Source of the DNA: Microbacterium sp. LCT-H2
GTDB taxonomy: Bacteria > Actinomycetota > Actinomycetes > Actinomycetales > Microbacteriaceae
Length of the DNA stretch: 64,000 bases
Assembly (NCBI RefSeq): GCF_001866135.1
Contig: NZ_MODW01000003.1
Coordinates: forward strand, 364,408-428,407
Direction of reading: 5' to 3'
The notes below the pieces were generated by a model that saw nothing but the letters and a program-made list of their open reading frames with translations, searched no databases and was not told the origin of the DNA. This document shows, piece by piece, positions 8,118 to 16,420 of this stretch; position 1 is the stretch's first letter, and each line of letters begins with the position of its first letter. Position numbers and translations under genes: made by a program.

Positions 8118-8492
8118 TCAGGCGGCGTGCTGGATGAGTCCGAGCAAAGTGCCGTCCGGGTCGAAGAACTTCAGGAAGAGGGCGAAACCGCCGTCGTCGA
8201 AGCTCACCACGTCGACGCCCTCCGCCGCGAACCGCTCGGCGAGCGCATGGATCTCGGTCGTGCGCAGGAAGAAGAGCGGCCGCTCCTCCCCCGACACCGT
8301 GAGCTTCATCGGCGCGTGCCCTGGCGCCTCCCACAGCATGAGGTCGGGACCACCCTCGGCGCGGAGCATGGCGCTCGACCCGTAGTGGGTGAGGACGCGG
8401 AAGCCGAGCAGACGCTCGTACCACGCGATGGACGCCGCGAGGTCGGCGACGGGCAGCTGGATGTGATCGAGTCCGGCGAGGACGGATGTCAT
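8118..8492 (-). CDS. VOC-superfamily (glyoxalase/bleomycin-resistance fold) protein
   Basis: 124 residues made of two beta-alpha-beta-beta-beta modules: LDHIQLPVADLAASIAWYERLLGFRVLTHYG near the N-terminus and FFLRTTEIHALAERFAAEGVDVVSFDDGGFALFLKFFDPDGTLLGLIQ at the C-terminus. The FxDPDG(T/N)xxxL ending is typical of VOC proteins. Members isomerise, cleave or sequester small molecules, often with a metal. GGAGGG precedes the ATG. It is divergent from soxR, whose soxbox lies 136 bases from this start, so redox control is possible but unproven. Confidence 0.8.
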   Translation of the reverse strand: MTSVLAGLDHIQLPVADLAASIAWYERLLGFRVLTHYGSSAMLRAEGGPDLMLWEAPGHAPMKLTVSGEERPLFFLRTTEIHALAERFAAEGVDVVSFDDGGFALFLKFFDPDGTLLGLIQHAA

Positions 8493-8627
8493 GGGAAAAC
8501 CCTCCGTGGTCGTGTCCGTTCACGGTAGCGCCACCCACCGACCACACCGCGCGCCGGATGACAACCCCCTGGGCGTCGCACGCGGCACAGCGCACCCGCC
8601 GACCTCACGCTGACCGTTCCGCCCGTT

Positions 8628-8645
8628 CCTCAACTATTGTTGAGG
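8628..8645 (+). promoter_or_regulatory. soxbox-like SoxR operator
   Basis: CCTCAACTATTGTTGAGG, an 18-bp palindrome with 7-bp arms and a TATT centre. It closely matches the classical soxbox (CCTCAAG...CTTGAGG) and lies 18 bases before the soxR start, implying autoregulation. Confidence 0.75.
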
Positions 8646-8663
8646 TCTACGGAAGGGCGACGG

Positions 8664-9098
8664 ATGGAACCGGACGATCTCCTCCCGATCGGGGAGGTCA
8701 CCCGACGCACGGGCGTCGCGCCCTCCGCACTGCACTTCTACGAGCAGCTCGGCCTCATCGCCTCGACGCGCACGCCCGGAAACCAGCGGCGGTATCGCCG
8801 CCACATGCTGCGACGGATCTCGATCATCGTCGTGGCCAAACGCATCGGCATCCCGCTCAGCGAGGTCCAGGAACTCTTCCAGACCCTGCCCGTCGATGCC
8901 CCGCCCTCACACGGCGATTGGCGCCGCGTGGCGAAACGCTGGCGCGCCGAGCTCGAGGAGCGGCGGACCCAGCTCGAGCACCTGCAGCGCGAGCTCGCGG
9001 GCTGCATCGGCTGCGGCTGCCTGTCCCTGAAGGCCTGCCGCCTGCTGAATCCGGAGGACGCCCTCGGCGAGAACGGCCCCGGCCCCCGCCGCATCTGA
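8664..9098 (+). CDS. soxR: SoxR redox-sensing MerR-family regulator
   Basis: 144-residue MerR-type activator. The HTH reads LLPIGEVTRRTGVAPSALHFYEQLGLIASTRTPGNQRRY. A dimerisation helix follows, and near residue 120 comes the [2Fe-2S] ligand set C-x2-C-x-C-x5-C (CIGCGCLSLKAC), which distinguishes SoxR from other MerR proteins. Oxidation of the cluster by redox-cycling compounds switches on target promoters. In actinobacteria SoxR usually controls a few efflux or oxidoreductase genes rather than SoxS. The start at 8664 follows GGAAGGG. A near-perfect soxbox lies just upstream. Confidence 0.93.
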   Translation: MEPDDLLPIGEVTRRTGVAPSALHFYEQLGLIASTRTPGNQRRYRRHMLRRISIIVVAKRIGIPLSEVQELFQTLPVDAPPSHGDWRRVAKRWRAELEERRTQLEHLQRELAGCIGCGCLSLKACRLLNPEDALGENGPGPRRI

Positions 9099-9249
9099 GG
9101 CCGGGGGCGTCCGCCTCGGCCGGGTGCCCGAAGGTAGGGTGGTGCGGAGCTCGGATCGGTGAGAGCGTGGAGACATCCCCACCAGCGATCAGCGTGGTTG
9201 CGCCTCGTGGCAACGGGTTCCTGTGGAGATGGAACGAAGGATCCATCGA

Positions 9250-9588
9250 ATGGGCAGGTTCATCTATGAGGGCGGTCCGAAGATCGAGATCGAGGACCGC
9301 CCTCTCACACACATCCAGCTCGTCATGACGACGAAGCTCCGGCGCGGCGAGCCGATGCCGTTCTCGTGGAAGGAAGACGCCTCTGTCGGGGGCGGTCGGA
9401 CGACGGTCTGGGTGCATGCGCACTCGAACATCGTGTTCAAGTTCTTCGGCAACAGGCCTCCGGCCATCAACCGGCGGTGGGTGGACGCGCTCGCGTTCAC
9501 CGCGAACACGCTGCACGGCCTATACCTGGTGCCGGAGCCGACCGAGTCGAGCAGCGCCTCCCGGCAGCTCGCGGGTCTCACCGTCTGA
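9250..9588 (+). CDS. DUF7882-type small protein, function unknown
   Basis: 112 residues. The pattern MGRFIYEGGPKIEIEDRPL...HIQLVMTTKLRRGEPMPFSWKED...GGGRTTVWVHAHSNIVFKFFGNRPPAINRRWVDALAFTAN...LYLVPEP matches a family I know from Microbacteriaceae, often misnamed ATP-dependent DNA ligase in databases. It has no ligase motif. The compact beta-rich fold suggests a single-domain intracellular protein. GAAGGA stands 9 bases before the ATG. It is convergent with the Ser/Thr kinase gene. Confidence 0.78.
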   Translation: MGRFIYEGGPKIEIEDRPLTHIQLVMTTKLRRGEPMPFSWKEDASVGGGRTTVWVHAHSNIVFKFFGNRPPAINRRWVDALAFTANTLHGLYLVPEPTESSSASRQLAGLTV

Positions 9589-9625
9589 CATCGGCACCGC
9601 CGAAGCGGAGGGCAGGCCCGAGGAC

Positions 9626-11065
9626 TCAGTCCTCGAGGTCGGCGTCCTCCTCTTTCGCCTTCTCGGCCTTCTCCTGGGCCTTCTCCACGTCCTTCTCGGC
9701 GGCCTCCTGCGCCTTCTCGGCCTTCTTCTGCGCGTCCTCCTCGGCCTTCCGCTGCTCGTCGGCGGCCTTCTGCGCGGCCTTCTCGGCGGCCTCCTGCGCC
9801 TTCTCGGCCTTCTTGTCGTCCGGCAGGTCGGGCTTCGGTTCCGGGGCGGGGGCGTCGACCGGGGTCACCGGCTCGTCCGCCTCTTCCGGCACGGTCGCTG
9901 GCACGACGACTGCCGGTGTGGGCGACGAGCGCGGACTCGGCTCGGTGTCGACGGGGGTCACCACGGGATTCGGGTTGAGCGCTCCCGCGGCCCAGAGCGT
10001 TCCGGCGACGGTGAGGGCGACCGCGACCGCCACGGCTCCGGTCAGGAGTCCGCGGCGTCGCCGCGCACGCTGCATCCGCGGACCCCGAGTATGGAGAACG
10101 ACCCCGTCGGGGGGCTGGCGGCGAGGAAGCACGAGGGTCGGCGTCGGCGCCGACGGCGCGGTCGACGCCTGCTCCGCGAACGCTGCCGCGGCGATCGGAG
10201 CCGGCACCGCGGGCCGCGGGGGAATCGAGGGGTCGTGCGCGAGCGCGGACACCGCCGCGAAGACGCCGGCGGCGCTCGGCCGGTCCCCGGGGTCCGTTGC
10301 GGTCATCCGCTGCAGCAGCGCGGACCAGGCGGGACCCACTGAGTCCGGGATCGTGGGCGGTTCGATCAAGCGGGCCAGGGTGGCACCGATCCCCTCCGCC
10401 TCCGCGAAGGCGCGCTCGCCCGTGAGCGCTTCGCGCAGGACAAGCCCCAGTGCGTAGATGTCGGCGGGCGGCGCGGGCGCGGCGCCGTTGAGCTGTTCCG
10501 GCGCCAGATACGCCGCGGTGCCGATCACTGTCCCCGGCGACGTCAGCCGGGCCGCATCCACGAGCACCGAGATCCCGAAATCGGCGAGCTTGGCGCCCGA
10601 CCGGCTCCCCACGAGGGAGCGCCCCGTGAGGAGGACGTTGGAGGGTTTGATGTCGCGGTGCACGATCCCCGCGCCGTGCACGACGTGCAGGGCCTCCGCG
10701 AGATCGGCCGCGAGCGCCGCCACCTCGGACGAGGACAGCGGCCCCTGGGCGATCCGCTCCGCGAGGGTCGGACCGTCGACGAACTCCATCACCAGGTACT
10801 CGGCCCGTCCCGGATGCAACTGCGCGTCGTACAGCGTGACCAGCGCGGGGTGGTTGAGTGAGGCGAGCACGGTCATCTCGCTGCGGGCCCGATCGGAGGC
10901 GGCCCCCTGCTCGGTCTCCGCGCGGAGCATCTTGATGGCCACCGTGCGCCCGAGCAGCGAGTCCTCCGCGCGGTACACGCGCGCCATCCCGCCCTGCCCG
11001 ACGCACTCCCGGAGGTGGTAGCGACCATCGAGCAGCGCCTCCGTGGGAAGCGAGTCATCCGTCAT
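9626..11065 (-). CDS. Membrane-anchored Ser/Thr protein kinase (PknB-like) with Lys/Glu/Ala-rich extracytoplasmic tail
   Basis: Hanks-type kinase, 479 residues from the ATG at 11065, which follows an AGGAGG site. Kinase domain about residues 15-275: glycine loop GQGGMARVY, Lys45 in VAIKML, catalytic HRDIKPSN (Asp138, Asn143), DFG at 162-164 and APEQ. A single transmembrane helix (GLLTGAVAVAVALTVAGTLWAAGAL, about residues 355-380) leads to a Pro/Thr-rich linker and a C-terminal ~70 residues of repeated EKAQEAAEKAAQKA type, predicted to be a long helix or coiled coil. There are no PASTA domains, so muropeptide sensing as in PknB is unlikely. Substrates are unknown. Confidence 0.88.
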   Translation of the reverse strand: MTDDSLPTEALLDGRYHLRECVGQGGMARVYRAEDSLLGRTVAIKMLRAETEQGAASDRARSEMTVLASLNHPALVTLYDAQLHPGRAEYLVMEFVDGPTLAERIAQGPLSSSEVAALAADLAEALHVVHGAGIVHRDIKPSNVLLTGRSLVGSRSGAKLADFGISVLVDAARLTSPGTVIGTAAYLAPEQLNGAAPAPPADIYALGLVLREALTGERAFAEAEGIGATLARLIEPPTIPDSVGPAWSALLQRMTATDPGDRPSAAGVFAAVSALAHDPSIPPRPAVPAPIAAAAFAEQASTAPSAPTPTLVLPRRQPPDGVVLHTRGPRMQRARRRRGLLTGAVAVAVALTVAGTLWAAGALNPNPVVTPVDTEPSPRSSPTPAVVVPATVPEEADEPVTPVDAPAPEPKPDLPDDKKAEKAQEAAEKAAQKAADEQRKAEEDAQKKAEKAQEAAEKDVEKAQEKAEKAKEEDADLED

Positions 11066-11199
11066 CGTCGAATCCTCCTGCCGCGGCGTCGGGAGCGGCG
11101 CGGCGAGACCCCACTGTAGAAGCGCGGTCGGCAGCCGTCTCGGGCCTTGACAGACGGGCCGTCGATGGGGAGGTCTCAGACCGCGGGAGAATGGGACAT

Positions 11200-12600
11200 A
11201 TGCCCGCGCGTTCTCCCCAGCGACTGCTCCTCTCCGTCCGCCGGCTGCTGCACACCGATCCGTCCGCGGTCGCCCACACCGAGGCGATGCCCGTGATCGA
11301 CGAGCACACGGTCCCGCGGGTCCTCGATCTGGCGACACGCATCGGAGAGTCGATGTTCGCGGTCGGCGCCTCGGCGCACGAGGTCACGCTCGCGATCACC
11401 CGCGTCTGCGAGGCGTACGGCCTCAAGGGCGTCCAGGTCGACGTGACCTACAACTCGATCACGGTGTCCTTCCACCTCAGCGGGGAGGTCTGGCCGGAGA
11501 CGCTGGTCCGCGTGGTCCGGGTCGCCGCCCCCGACCACGCCAAGCTGCAGCGCGTGCAGGCGCTCGTCGCCGACATCGACGGCGGACTGGATCTGGAGTC
11601 CGCGCGCACCGCGTTCCGAGTCATCCGCCGCGTGCCCTTCCGCTATCAGCAGCCCGTGGTGATCGTCGCACGGGCGCTCCTCGCGGTCGGGGTGAGCATC
11701 ATGCTCGGAGCCTCTCCGCTCATCGTGGGTCTCACGTTCGTCGCCGCGCTGGCGGCGGCGCTCACCCAAGCGGGCCTGGCCCGGCTGAGGGTGCCGCTGT
11801 TCTTCAGCCAGATCGCCGGAGGCCTCGTCACCACGGTCGTCGCGGTCGCCGTGTCGGCGCTCGGCAGCGCGGGGATCGATCCGTTCGTCGGCATCCGCCC
11901 GTCGATCATCGTCGCCTCCGGAATCGTGCTCATGCTCGCGGGACTCACGGTGGTGGGCGCCGCGCAGGATGCCATCGACGGCTTCGCGCTCACCGCCGGC
12001 GGCCGCATCCTCGACCTGACGATGCAGACGCTCGGGGTGGTGATCGGCATCCTCGTCGGCCTGGAGCTCGGCGGCGTGCTCGGCTTCACGATGGAGCTCC
12101 CGGACGACCCCGCGCCCTTCGGGCCCCTGCTCAACCAATTCGCGGGGGCCATCATCATCGCGGTCGCCGTGGCCGTGTTCAACGGCGCGGGCATCCGCAT
12201 CATCCTCGTCAGCGCCCTGCTCAGCGCCGTCACCCTTGCCGGGTACGCCGGCACCGTCGCGCTCCAGCTCCACCCGGCCGCGGCGAGCGCGGTCGGAGCG
12301 CTGCTGGCGAGCTTCATCGGCATGCTCATCGCGCACAACCTGCACGTGCCCTCGGTCGCGGTGACGACCGCCGCGATCGTCCCGCTCGTTCCCGGTGTCG
12401 CGGTCTTCCAGGGCCTTCTCGAGGTCGTGCACGCAGCGGGCACCTCCACCGGGATGCTCACCGTGGGCGGATCGCTGATCGACGCCGCCGTGATCGGCAT
12501 CGCCCTCGCCTCCGGCGCCTCCCTCGGGCTCTACCTCGGAACGCCGGTGCGAGCGACCCTCGCCGGCGTCGCGAAGACCAGGGCGCGCGTGCGCCGCTGA
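11200..12600 (+). CDS. ThrE-family threonine/serine exporter
   Basis: 466-residue fusion of the two halves of the ThrE family. An N-terminal soluble and membrane part (about 35-290) includes VLDLATRIGESMFAVGASAHEVTLAITRVCEAYGL and the VTYNSITVSFH strand. A C-terminal set of helices ends with VPSVAVTTAAIVPLVPGVAVFQGLLEV. About ten hydrophobic helices are visible. The Corynebacterium glutamicum member exports L-threonine and L-serine with proton motive force. The ATG at 11200 is favoured (GGGAG at 10 bases); an ATG at 11191 is also in frame. The substrate in this organism is inferred from the family only. Confidence 0.87.
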   Translation: MPARSPQRLLLSVRRLLHTDPSAVAHTEAMPVIDEHTVPRVLDLATRIGESMFAVGASAHEVTLAITRVCEAYGLKGVQVDVTYNSITVSFHLSGEVWPETLVRVVRVAAPDHAKLQRVQALVADIDGGLDLESARTAFRVIRRVPFRYQQPVVIVARALLAVGVSIMLGASPLIVGLTFVAALAAALTQAGLARLRVPLFFSQIAGGLVTTVVAVAVSALGSAGIDPFVGIRPSIIVASGIVLMLAGLTVVGAAQDAIDGFALTAGGRILDLTMQTLGVVIGILVGLELGGVLGFTMELPDDPAPFGPLLNQFAGAIIIAVAVAVFNGAGIRIILVSALLSAVTLAGYAGTVALQLHPAAASAVGALLASFIGMLIAHNLHVPSVAVTTAAIVPLVPGVAVFQGLLEVVHAAGTSTGMLTVGGSLIDAAVIGIALASGASLGLYLGTPVRATLAGVAKTRARVRR

Positions 12601-12610
12601 CCCGACGGCG

Positions 12611-13126
12611 TCATCCCGCCGGGGAGTCGGCGGCGAGGTCGAGCACCCACGCGTTGATCGTGAGCTCAGCGCCGCGGAACTGCTCCGTGAGGGTTCCCTG
12701 ACGAGTGAATCCGCCCCGCCGACACACCGCGTTCGACGCCGGGTTGTCGACCCCGGGGAACGCGAGCAGCGAACGCCCGTCCCCTGCGCGATCGCGGAGG
12801 AGATCGACGAGCAGAGCCAGAGCCCGGGCAGCCACTCGCCGGCCCTGTGCAGCGGGCAGCACGAACCAGCCGGTCTCCCACGCCGGTTCGTCCTGCCACG
12901 TGATCCGCCACGCGCCGATCGAGCCGAGAGGCTGCCCCTCGTCGTCGACGATCGCGAACATCAGGGCCTCGTCCTCCGCGACGAGGCGCAGATACCTCTC
13001 GTGTCGCGCCTGCACCTCCGCTGCGCTCTCCGGCCCGTTGAGGTGCGCCGTCATCTCCGGGGTGTTCGCCGCCCGCAGGAGAGGGAGATCATCGGCCGAC
13101 CAGGGCCGGAGGCTCAGTGTGTCCAC
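12611..13126 (-). CDS. GNAT-family N-acetyltransferase
   Basis: 171 residues with a GTG start at 13126 preceded by GAGG. The opening LSLRPWSADDLPLLRAANTPEMTAHLNGPES resembles RimJ/RimL-type acetyltransferases. The acetyl-CoA pyrophosphate loop is in LPAAQGRRVAARALALLVDLLRDRAG, and NPASNAVCRRGGFTRQG is the typical motif B helix and turn. Possible acceptors include protein N-termini, amino acids or antibiotics; none can be chosen. It is convergent with the ThrE gene, with only 10 bases between the stops. Confidence 0.85.
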   Translation of the reverse strand: MDTLSLRPWSADDLPLLRAANTPEMTAHLNGPESAAEVQARHERYLRLVAEDEALMFAIVDDEGQPLGSIGAWRITWQDEPAWETGWFVLPAAQGRRVAARALALLVDLLRDRAGDGRSLLAFPGVDNPASNAVCRRGGFTRQGTLTEQFRGAELTINAWVLDLAADSPAG

Positions 13127-13212
13127 GCTCGGAGCCTCGCACGCCCCACCGACACCGGAGACGACGGTGCGCCCGCCGCGGACGGCTCCACGACGGGCGC
13201 ATCGGCCGGGGC

Positions 13213-13704
13213 TCAGTGGCCGCCGAGATCCTTGACCAGCTCGGCCTCGTCCTCCTTCGACAGCGAGGTCTGCACGACCGTGCCGTTGTACGGGGCCAGC
13301 GCCTCGGCGAACTTGTCCTCCGTGAGCTTGAGCGCGTAGATGACGACGGCGGACTTGCCGGCCGTCACGGTGGCCTTCACGCGATCGCGGAAATCGGCGT
13401 CGATGCCGGTCTTGTCGAGTCCCGCGAAAAGCGCCCCGAGCAGACCGCCGAACACCAGCCCGGCAACAGGGATGAAGAACAGGATGCCGATCAGCGCACC
13501 GAACAAGGCGCCGGAGGCGACTCCGAGGCCGATCCTGCTCCCGGCCCCCGGGTACTCCACCTTCGTCTTGCCCTCGCCGTCCACCTTCACGAGCGCGAGG
13601 CCGGCGAGTTCGACGACGAGGTCGTCCTGCAGGGCCTGGACGCGGTTGTAGGCGCCCTCCGCGTCGCTCTCGGTGTCATAGGAGATGACGATCAGTTCAG
13701 CCAT
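13213..13704 (-). CDS. DUF1269-family protein with glycine-zipper membrane segment
   Basis: 163 residues from the ATG at 13704. It opens MAELIVISYDTESDAEGAYNRVQALQDDLVVELAGLALVKVDGEGKTKV, a ferredoxin-like N-terminal module. A glycine-rich hydrophobic hairpin (IGLGVASGALFGALIGILFFIPVAGLVFGGLLGALFAGL, about 60-98) follows, then a soluble domain that ends in the acidic EDEAELVKDLGGH. This order defines DUF1269 proteins. They are thought to associate with membranes; the molecular role is not established. AGGAAA precedes the start. It is divergent from the zinc-ribbon nuclease-like gene. Confidence 0.85.
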   Translation of the reverse strand: MAELIVISYDTESDAEGAYNRVQALQDDLVVELAGLALVKVDGEGKTKVEYPGAGSRIGLGVASGALFGALIGILFFIPVAGLVFGGLLGALFAGLDKTGIDADFRDRVKATVTAGKSAVVIYALKLTEDKFAEALAPYNGTVVQTSLSKEDEAELVKDLGGH

Positions 13705-13859
13705 GGTTTCCTGCTTTCGGTTGCGATCGGAGATGCTCTCCACGCGCGCAGAGGCACCGGTCTTCGCCACCGACCCTAGGCGCGCCCCTGCGGACACGAC
13801 AGAGCAGCCGCCGATGTTCACCCTGGTGACTCCGCAGCGGCGATGTCGGTGGCCTCGCC

Positions 13860-13865
13860 TAGCGT
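13860..13865 (+). promoter_or_regulatory. -10 box (TAGCGT) for the zinc-ribbon nuclease-like gene
   Basis: TAGCGT lies 7 bases before the GTG at 13873 with no ribosome-binding site, supporting that start and a leaderless message. Confidence 0.45.
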
Positions 13866-13872
13866 CGCTGTC

Positions 13873-14703
13873 GTGCCCGAGCCCGTGCAACAGTGGTGGG
13901 CGAGACGCCAGTTCTCGCGCGGACTCGACGTGCCCTACGCGGTGGGCACCTACCGGGCGGCGTGGGCGGCCTACCCCGAGCTCATCCGGCAGTACCACCC
14001 GGAGCTCAACCACGGCATCGCACTCTCGCAGATCCCGTTGGCGGCCGATGTGCTGCTCTGCTGGGAGTGCGCCGTCGGCCACCTGTTCGCGGCGACGCCG
14101 ACCGAGCAGCGCGAACGCCCGGGGCGGGTGCGACGGCGCTCGTCCTGGTGCCCCGAGTGCACGGCGCTGGCGCGTCCGCAGTCCGTGGTCCTCGGAGAGG
14201 CGCGGGCGCTCCCCGCCCGTCCGAAGAAGGCGGCGCCGCCGCTGTGCACGAAGACCCCCGCGCTGCCGACGGGGACCGCGTTCCTGAGTGTGTGCGCTCC
14301 GAAACCGGCCTCGGCGGCCGAGGGGAAGCTCCGGCGGGCGCTCACCGAACGGCTGCTGTTCCCTGACGACGTCAACGCCATCAAGGTCGCGCGGCCGTTC
14401 TTCCGGCACACGGAGGTGTGGCCCGACATCCTGCTCCCGGAGCTGCGGATCGCGATCGAGTACGACACGGTCGGCCGGCACGGGCTGGAGCACGTCGGGA
14501 AGAGGGAGGAGACCGATCGCCGGAAGGACCGCGCAGTACGCGCCGCCGGCTGGGAGGTGGTGCGCGTGCGGATGGGGACGCTCGAGCCGCTCGGGCCGTT
14601 CGACCTCTCGCTCGCCTCCCTCGGCGCCAGCGGCATCACCCGGCTGGTCGACCGGCTCCGGGACATCCGCGGAGCGCTCCTGGTCGACGCCTACCTGCGC
14701 TGA
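13873..14703 (+). CDS. Zinc-ribbon protein with very-short-patch/PD-(D/E)XK-like nuclease domain
   Basis: 276 residues from GTG 13873; a further in-frame ATG is at 13843. The N-terminal half (VPEPVQQWWARRQFSRGLDVPYAVGTYR...) holds a CxxC...CxxC treble-clef-like pair: LLCWECAVGHLF and SWCPECTALA. The C-terminal ~110 residues resemble the Vsr/restriction-endonuclease fold: EGKLRRALTERL, then WPDILLPELRIAIEYD, with a possible D-E-D catalytic set, then TDRRKDRAVRAAGWEVVRVRMG, the typical xxKDxxLxxxGWxVLRxR ending. I infer a DNA-binding nuclease; no methylase or restriction partner is next to it. The family appears common in Microbacteriaceae. Confidence 0.65.
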   Translation: MPEPVQQWWARRQFSRGLDVPYAVGTYRAAWAAYPELIRQYHPELNHGIALSQIPLAADVLLCWECAVGHLFAATPTEQRERPGRVRRRSSWCPECTALARPQSVVLGEARALPARPKKAAPPLCTKTPALPTGTAFLSVCAPKPASAAEGKLRRALTERLLFPDDVNAIKVARPFFRHTEVWPDILLPELRIAIEYDTVGRHGLEHVGKREETDRRKDRAVRAAGWEVVRVRMGTLEPLGPFDLSLASLGASGITRLVDRLRDIRGALLVDAYLR

Positions 14704-14719
14704 GGGAGCCCGCTTCCCT

Positions 14720-16315
14720 TCACGATGCGACCGACTCGTCCCCGCGCCGCTCCCGGGGAGAGCCGAGGGCGACGGTGGAGAGCAGGCCGAGAGTGAGGAA
14801 ACCGGCCGCCGTCCAGGCCGCGTAGCGGGTGCCGTCGGAGAACGCGCTGCGGGCCGCCTCGGCGAACGGCGCCGTCTCCGGGTTCTGGTCGAGCCCCGCG
14901 ATGGCGGCGCCGGCGCTGTCCACGACGGCGGAGACCACCTGGTCGCGCGCCGCCGACGGCACGCCGCGGTCATCGAGTGCCGCCCCGAGCACGACCGCCG
15001 TGCTCGTGAACAGGACGGTGCCGAGCACGGCCACCCCGAGCGCCGCGCCGAGCTGACGAGACGTCGACTGGGTGCCGGACGCGGCCCCGCTGTCCGTAAC
15101 AGGCACGTCGGCGAGCACGACGCCAGTGAGCTGCGCGGTCGCGAGCCCCACACCGAGCCCGTACACGAAGAGGAACGGAACGAGGGGCACCCAGGACGCC
15201 TCTGGGGCGATCACGAGCCCCACACCGGCGACGCCGACGATCTCGGCGAGGAGCCCGACCCTGACCACCCAGACCGGGGCGATCCGTCCGCTCGCGGCAC
15301 CGGCCACTCCGCTGGCGAGGAAGGATCCGCCCGCGAGGGCGAGCAGCAGCAGACCGGTCTGCAGCGCGTCGAAGCCGAGCACGAACTGCAGCCAGAGCGG
15401 GAGCGCGAGGATGAGGCCGAACTCTCCGAGGGACACGACGGCGGCGGCGATGTTCCCGTTGCGGAACGACGGGATCGCGAACAGGCGCAGCGCGAGCAGG
15501 GTGGAGCGCCCGTGTCGTTGGCGGTGCAGGCCCCAGGCGATGAACGCGACCAGCCCGAGGCCCGCGAGGGCGAACGCGAACGGGATGGGCGAGAGCTCCC
15601 CCGGCCAGGTCCAGCCGCCGATCTGCGGGCGCTCGTCCACGAGCCACCAGCCGTACGTGCGGCCCTCGATGAGCGCGAAGACGAGACTGCCCATCGTCAC
15701 GACCGAGAGCACGGCCCCCACCACGTCGATCCGTTCCGTGCGCTCTCCACGCGATTCGGCCACGGTCAGCAGGACACCGACGACGATCAGCAGGCCGAGC
15801 GGGATGTTGATGCCGAACGCCCAGCGCCAGGAGAAGGCGGTGGTCAGCCACCCGCCGAGGAGCGGTCCCACGGCCGCCATGCCGCCGATGGTCGAGCCCC
15901 AGACGGCAAACGCGATGCCGCGTTCCCGCCCGCGGAAAGTCGCGTTGATGATCGACAGGGTGGTCGGCAGGATCATGGCACCGCCGACGCCCTGCACCAG
16001 CCGGGCGAGGATGAGGATGCTCCCGCTCGGCGCGGTGGCGGCGAGGACGGAGGCGGCGGCGAACACGACGACACCGACGATCATGACGCGGCGACGACCG
16101 AAGCGGTCGGCGAGGCTGCCGAAGACGAGCAGGAGGGCGGCGAAGACGAGGGTGTAGGACTCCTGCACCCACTGCACCTCGGTCGAGGTGATCCCCAGGT
16201 CGTCGACGATGGCCGGGATGGCGACGTTGACGATCGTCGAGTCGACGATGATGAGGCTGACGGCGATGCTGATGAAGACCAGACCCGCCCAGCGCCGGCG
16301 TTGCAATCTGTCCAT
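14720..16315 (-). CDS. DHA2-type (14-TM) MFS exporter
   Basis: 531-residue MFS exporter with about 14 helices. It has FISIAVSLIIVDSTIVNVAIPAI at the first helix, motif A GSLADRFGRRRV, and motif C in GMAAVGPLLGGWLTTAFSWRWAFGINIPLG, all typical of the DHA2 drug:H+ antiporters. The ATG at 16315 follows a TAGGCT -10 box by 7 bases, so the message is probably leaderless. No dedicated regulator is adjacent, unlike the exporter at 4.2-5.9 kb. The substrate is unknown. Confidence 0.87.
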   Translation of the reverse strand: MDRLQRRRWAGLVFISIAVSLIIVDSTIVNVAIPAIVDDLGITSTEVQWVQESYTLVFAALLLVFGSLADRFGRRRVMIVGVVVFAAASVLAATAPSGSILILARLVQGVGGAMILPTTLSIINATFRGRERGIAFAVWGSTIGGMAAVGPLLGGWLTTAFSWRWAFGINIPLGLLIVVGVLLTVAESRGERTERIDVVGAVLSVVTMGSLVFALIEGRTYGWWLVDERPQIGGWTWPGELSPIPFAFALAGLGLVAFIAWGLHRQRHGRSTLLALRLFAIPSFRNGNIAAAVVSLGEFGLILALPLWLQFVLGFDALQTGLLLLALAGGSFLASGVAGAASGRIAPVWVVRVGLLAEIVGVAGVGLVIAPEASWVPLVPFLFVYGLGVGLATAQLTGVVLADVPVTDSGAASGTQSTSRQLGAALGVAVLGTVLFTSTAVVLGAALDDRGVPSAARDQVVSAVVDSAGAAIAGLDQNPETAPFAEAARSAFSDGTRYAAWTAAGFLTLGLLSTVALGSPRERRGDESVAS

Positions 16316-16322
16316 GTTCGCT

Positions 16323-16328
16323 AGCCTA
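16323..16328 (-). promoter_or_regulatory. -10 box (TAGGCT) for the second DHA2 exporter
   Basis: TAGGCT on the minus strand, 7 bases before the ATG at 16315; no convincing -35 hexamer. Confidence 0.4.
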
Positions 16329-16420
16329 GTTAGATACTTGAATGGAAAGCAGTTTTATCCGTTCTCTCTCGCGAGCGCAACCCCCGTGCGCACGGACGCG
16401 CGGAGCGCGATGATGCCCTC

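Noticed and set aside
9250..9588. ATP-dependent DNA ligase annotation for the 112-residue protein
   Set aside because: It lacks the KxDG nucleotidyl-transfer motif and is far too short; it is a DUF7882-type protein.
9619..9635. 17-base palindrome at the end of the Ser/Thr kinase gene
   Set aside because: It includes the stop codon and leaves a one-base loop, so it is not a credible terminator.
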